From Paenibacillus barengoltzii NBRC 101215 (GTDB lineage: Bacteria > Bacillota > Bacilli > Paenibacillales > Paenibacillaceae): DNA of 64,000 nt. Position 1 is the stretch's first letter. Every line of letters begins with the position of its first letter. Under the pieces are notes generated by a model. That model had not been told where the DNA came from. It saw nothing but the letters and a program-made list of their open reading frames with translations, and ran no database searches. Of the stretch, positions 61,548 to 64,000 are shown one piece after another. A program made the translations under genes and the position numbers. The stretch lies in NCBI RefSeq assembly GCF_004000745.1, contig NZ_BILV01000008.1:1-64000 (forward strand), in the 5' to 3' direction.

Positions 61548-62726
61548 TCAGCGCTCCCGTTCATCATCACTGAAGTACCACGCCAAGAATGCGTCGGCCA
61601 CGACCTTGCCTGCCGCTCCATTCGGATGGGGATCGTACTCCGAGCTCATGAATTCCGGACGCAGCCGGTGATCCTGCGGCGCGGGCTGGGACAGATGAAC
61701 GGCCATGTCAAAGACGCGGTCAACGCCCGGAAGCGAGGCGGAGCGGATATGATCATTGACCCGCCGCCAGACCTGTTCCCGCTCTTCGCTGAAATTAAAT
61801 GGCGGAACGGTGAACAGGATTATTTCCGTAGTCGGATCGTTTTGGCGAAGTAAGGAAACGATGGTCGTCAGGTCGGCCAGCAGCTCCTCTGAAGTACGGG
61901 CGCCGATATCGATATCGTTAACCCCAAGCGCCAGGATGATTTGGGTGTTCGTCCCTGGAGCCTGCCCCAGCTTCACCTTGTTCAGCCAGGCCCGATCGGC
62001 GGCAGCATCGTAGGCTCGTGCCCAGCCGGAGCCAAGGTTCCATACAGCATAATCATTGCCTAAGCCATCGGCAATTCGCGCCGCCCAATACTCGTAACCG
62101 TCCCGGCGAGTCCTTACGCCTTGCGTAATCGAATCACCAAGGAAGATGAGGCGTTGCTGCACCGGCTTTGCGCTGGCAATCAATGCGGGCATGACCAGCA
62201 GATTCTCCGACTGCACAAAGCCATCGGCAGCAGCTTGATCCGCACATGCTCCCGGCGCATCAAACGCCATTACTAACATCTGCTCGGTATTGTAGGGAAC
62301 CGTTTTGCCTCCCGACTCCGTTGAAATCGTCCAAGTAAACGCCAGCAGATGGCCTTCCGGCAGGTCGATCTTGACCGGATCGCTCCAAAACAACTCCCCG
62401 GGGGCGACCGCTTTGACTTCGTTGCCGCCGTCAAACGTAACGCGTACCTGTGAACCGGGCACGACCGAACCCTGCGGTTCCAAGCCGCCGTCCCCGACGT
62501 AGGCAGCTTCGATTCGCCACTGTCCGCCATATTCCCCACCGCGGGCAACCGAACCGTTATCCCATGTGGAATCGATGGCATTGCTATGCCAGAATCGGAG
62601 TTCTTGTGCTCCGTTTTCTCTTAATTTAATATAGGTCCGGTAGGTATGAGTGAACTTGTCCGGACGCTCCATGATATAATTGCATGCCGTCGAAACGACG
62701 GTGGCCGATGCATATTGATCTATCAT
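61548..62726 (-). CDS. SGNH/GDSL hydrolase
   Basis: 392 residues. An N-terminal beta-sandwich-like part (about 1-190) precedes the SGNH domain. The catalytic Ser is in LIFLGDSITQGVR (about residue 197), with LALGVNDI (Gly-x-Asn-Asp block) and the Asp/His of DPHPNGAAG. Likely a cytoplasmic or unassigned esterase, perhaps a deacetylase of sugars. The ATG at 62726 is chosen because TGGAGGAA lies about 9 nt before it; the in-frame upstream start has none. The TetM-like gene follows 1 base after the stop, so the two are translationally coupled. Confidence 0.83.
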   Translation of the reverse strand: MIDQYASATVVSTACNYIMERPDKFTHTYRTYIKLRENGAQELRFWHSNAIDSTWDNGSVARGGEYGGQWRIEAAYVGDGGLEPQGSVVPGSQVRVTFDGGNEVKAVAPGELFWSDPVKIDLPEGHLLAFTWTISTESGGKTVPYNTEQMLVMAFDAPGACADQAAADGFVQSENLLVMPALIASAKPVQQRLIFLGDSITQGVRTRRDGYEYWAARIADGLGNDYAVWNLGSGWARAYDAAADRAWLNKVKLGQAPGTNTQIILALGVNDIDIGARTSEELLADLTTIVSLLRQNDPTTEIILFTVPPFNFSEEREQVWRRVNDHIRSASLPGVDRVFDMAVHLSQPAPQDHRLRPEFMSSEYDPHPNGAAGKVVADAFLAWYFSDDERER

Positions 62727-62910
62727 TTCGTAGGTTCCTCCATCCTGCTGGTGTAAACGGCTTCTTTTTGATTCTACAACAGGGTTGTCAAAAATGCTCG
62801 CGTTACCTCCTAATTGCGCCAGCTTTTGACATAGCAACTTTTACAAGAGTTGAAGCGTCTAGTCATTAGATGACATCTTGTGTCTGGTTTATTGAAGGGA
62901 GAGTTTCGTA

Positions 62911-64000
62911 TTGAAGAAGAAAATCATGTTGCTGCTATTAACAGCATGTCTAGGGCTGGGAACAGCCGGAGTTCATGCCGCTGAGAAAGCTAGCAGCCCA
63001 GTCCAAGGAAGCAGCAGCAGTTCGCTGAAAGAGGCGTTCAACGAGCTGGCGATCATTCCTTACGACTATCAAAGCAAAGCGTTTTTGCAAGGACAGAAGA
63101 CAGATATTAGCGGAGATTATGAAGTCGTCCAGCGTAACGGGCGCGTCCTCGTGCCTATTCGTCTGATGGGATACTTGGCCGAGCATACCACCGGGGCCAA
63201 CCAAGGGTATTGGGAAGTCGTCTGGAACGCGAAGACACCGGACGATGTGGTCCTCCGGAACGTAACACTCAAGCGAACGGTCAAATTCAAAGTGAACAGC
63301 AAGACCATGCTTGTTAACGATGAATCGGTGAAGCTCGACGTGCCGCCGCAAAAAATCGGCGGGCGGGTTATGTTGCCTCTGAGGGATGCCGCGACTGCAC
63401 TTGGCAAGCAGATCGCTTGGCTGGACGGGTTGATTCTGATCGGCGATACGCCGATTAACCTGAAGCACCCGGATACGCTAGCAGTCAAAGACTCGATTAA
63501 AACACAGCTGACCGATCGGCGGAAACGGGTGGACTACGAGAAGATAGCGACCCCGTTGACGCAGTATGGAACCGACGTCTATTACATGAAGACCGTATAC
63601 CTGAACAACGGCGCTTCCGTAGAGGAGCAGCTTTTCCGGAAATCGGGAAGCAACCAAGCGACGCGAGTTCAGGTGCCCGGCACACCGGTGTTCCATTCAG
63701 GAAAAGTGATCGGGGATCTTCTCTACTACGTGTCCACGGTGAAGAATCAAGCTTACCTGTACGCCTATGACCTGAAAAAGCAACAGGCTGAAAAAGTCGC
63801 CTCGCTCGGCGATTGGCGGTCGGAGGACGGCTGGCTGACGGATGTACGGAAGTCCAATAACGAATTATTCGTTAACCTGCATGTCGGCGATTTAACGATG
63901 GGCGGGGACATGTTGTACCGGGTGAAGAACGGAGCATTGCAGGAGGTCTTGTCGGCGAAAAGTTTGGCCGGTCTTGTCTCAGACCGAGAAACCTTGTACT
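62911..64000 (+). CDS. secreted stalk-domain protein, cut by the right edge
   Basis: First 363 residues of a secreted protein; the rest lies beyond the window. It starts at TTG 62911, with GGGAGAG about 7 nt before. A signal peptide, KKKIMLLLLTACLGLGTA to about residue 26, is followed by a copper-amine-oxidase-N/stalk-type domain (about 65-185). RVLVPIRLMGYLAE and GRVMLPLRDAATALGKQIAW are the two repeats that mark that domain. The remainder (about 200-363) is beta-rich, resembling DUF5050 or propeller repeats (LLYYVSTVKNQAYLYAYDLK). Common in Paenibacillus envelope proteins. Function unknown. Confidence 0.82.
   Translation, partial: MKKKIMLLLLTACLGLGTAGVHAAEKASSPVQGSSSSSLKEAFNELAIIPYDYQSKAFLQGQKTDISGDYEVVQRNGRVLVPIRLMGYLAEHTTGANQGYWEVVWNAKTPDDVVLRNVTLKRTVKFKVNSKTMLVNDESVKLDVPPQKIGGRVMLPLRDAATALGKQIAWLDGLILIGDTPINLKHPDTLAVKDSIKTQLTDRRKRVDYEKIATPLTQYGTDVYYMKTVYLNNGASVEEQLFRKSGSNQATRVQVPGTPVFHSGKVIGDLLYYVSTVKNQAYLYAYDLKKQQAEKVASLGDWRSEDGWLTDVRKSNNELFVNLHVGDLTMGGDMLYRVKNGALQEVLSAKSLAGLVSDRETLY

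Overview
The window looks like chromosome from a spore-forming Bacillota of the Paenibacillus type. This rests on moderate GC, strong AGGAGG-type ribosome binding sites with frequent GTG and TTG starts, a GerA-type germinant receptor operon, a YtaF-like sporulation protein, a TagO-like enzyme, many extracellular-sugar genes, and an NHEJ set split into separate ligase and polymerase proteins. I saw no rRNA, tRNA, CRISPR array, insertion sequence or prophage. Both edges cut genes: tsaB on the left and a secreted stalk-domain protein on the right.

Layout. 0-1 kb: tsaE-tsaB (tRNA t6A). 0.9-1.6 kb: gene-free stretch with a four-copy intergenic repeat. 1.6-4.7 kb: Ku, LigD-type ligase and LigD-type polymerase. 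4.7-7.8 kb: cardiolipin synthase, M23 peptidase and bactofilin. 7.9-13.5 kb: an ABC-2 transporter and an asymmetric heterodimeric ABC exporter. 13.6-18.2 kb: gltB. 18.7-21.6 kb: tetR and a YhgE/Pip protein. 21.9-28.2 kb: diacylglycerol glucosyltransferase, thpR, chemoreceptor, dps with an unusual operator, DivIVA-like protein, tagO-like gene and tatA. 28.3-29 kb: ytaF. 29-35.2 kb: an isoprenoid-synthase-fold protein, an NHLP-type peptide precursor, a multi-pass histidine kinase, an MFS pump and a winged-helix regulator. 35.3-41.1 kb: LacI regulator, GH30 glycosidase and a GH94-like phosphorylase. 41.3-48.3 kb: acidic small protein, chemoreceptor, diguanylate cyclase, ThrE-type exporter pair, GNAT and AEC transporter. 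48.3-50.7 kb: an AT-rich island of small membrane and secreted proteins. 50.7-54.8 kb: sugar-binding lipoprotein with a YesMN-type two-component pair. 55-59.5 kb: HAD phosphatase and a GerA-type operon. 59.6-64 kb: TetM-like GTPase, SGNH hydrolase and a stalk-domain protein.

The most interesting locus is 29.0-32.4 kb. A class I isoprenoid-synthase-fold protein with two Asp-rich motifs is followed by an 81-residue NHLP-leader precursor whose C-terminus ends in Ile-Trp-Gly-Glu. This resembles ComQ/ComX, where a prenyltransferase modifies a Trp near the C-terminus of a pheromone precursor. A histidine kinase with a large multi-pass sensor lies immediately downstream on the other strand. I propose a ComQX-like prenylated-peptide signalling system built on an NHLP leader. 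That function is inference and has not been shown.

Other points worth attention: tandem 7-1-7 palindromes upstream of dps, an apparent ATT start for the tagO-like gene, a TetM-like GTPase lacking the Ser-Pro-Val loop of TetM, two LacI-type operators before the GH30/phosphorylase operon, and a terminator placed in the leader of lacI.
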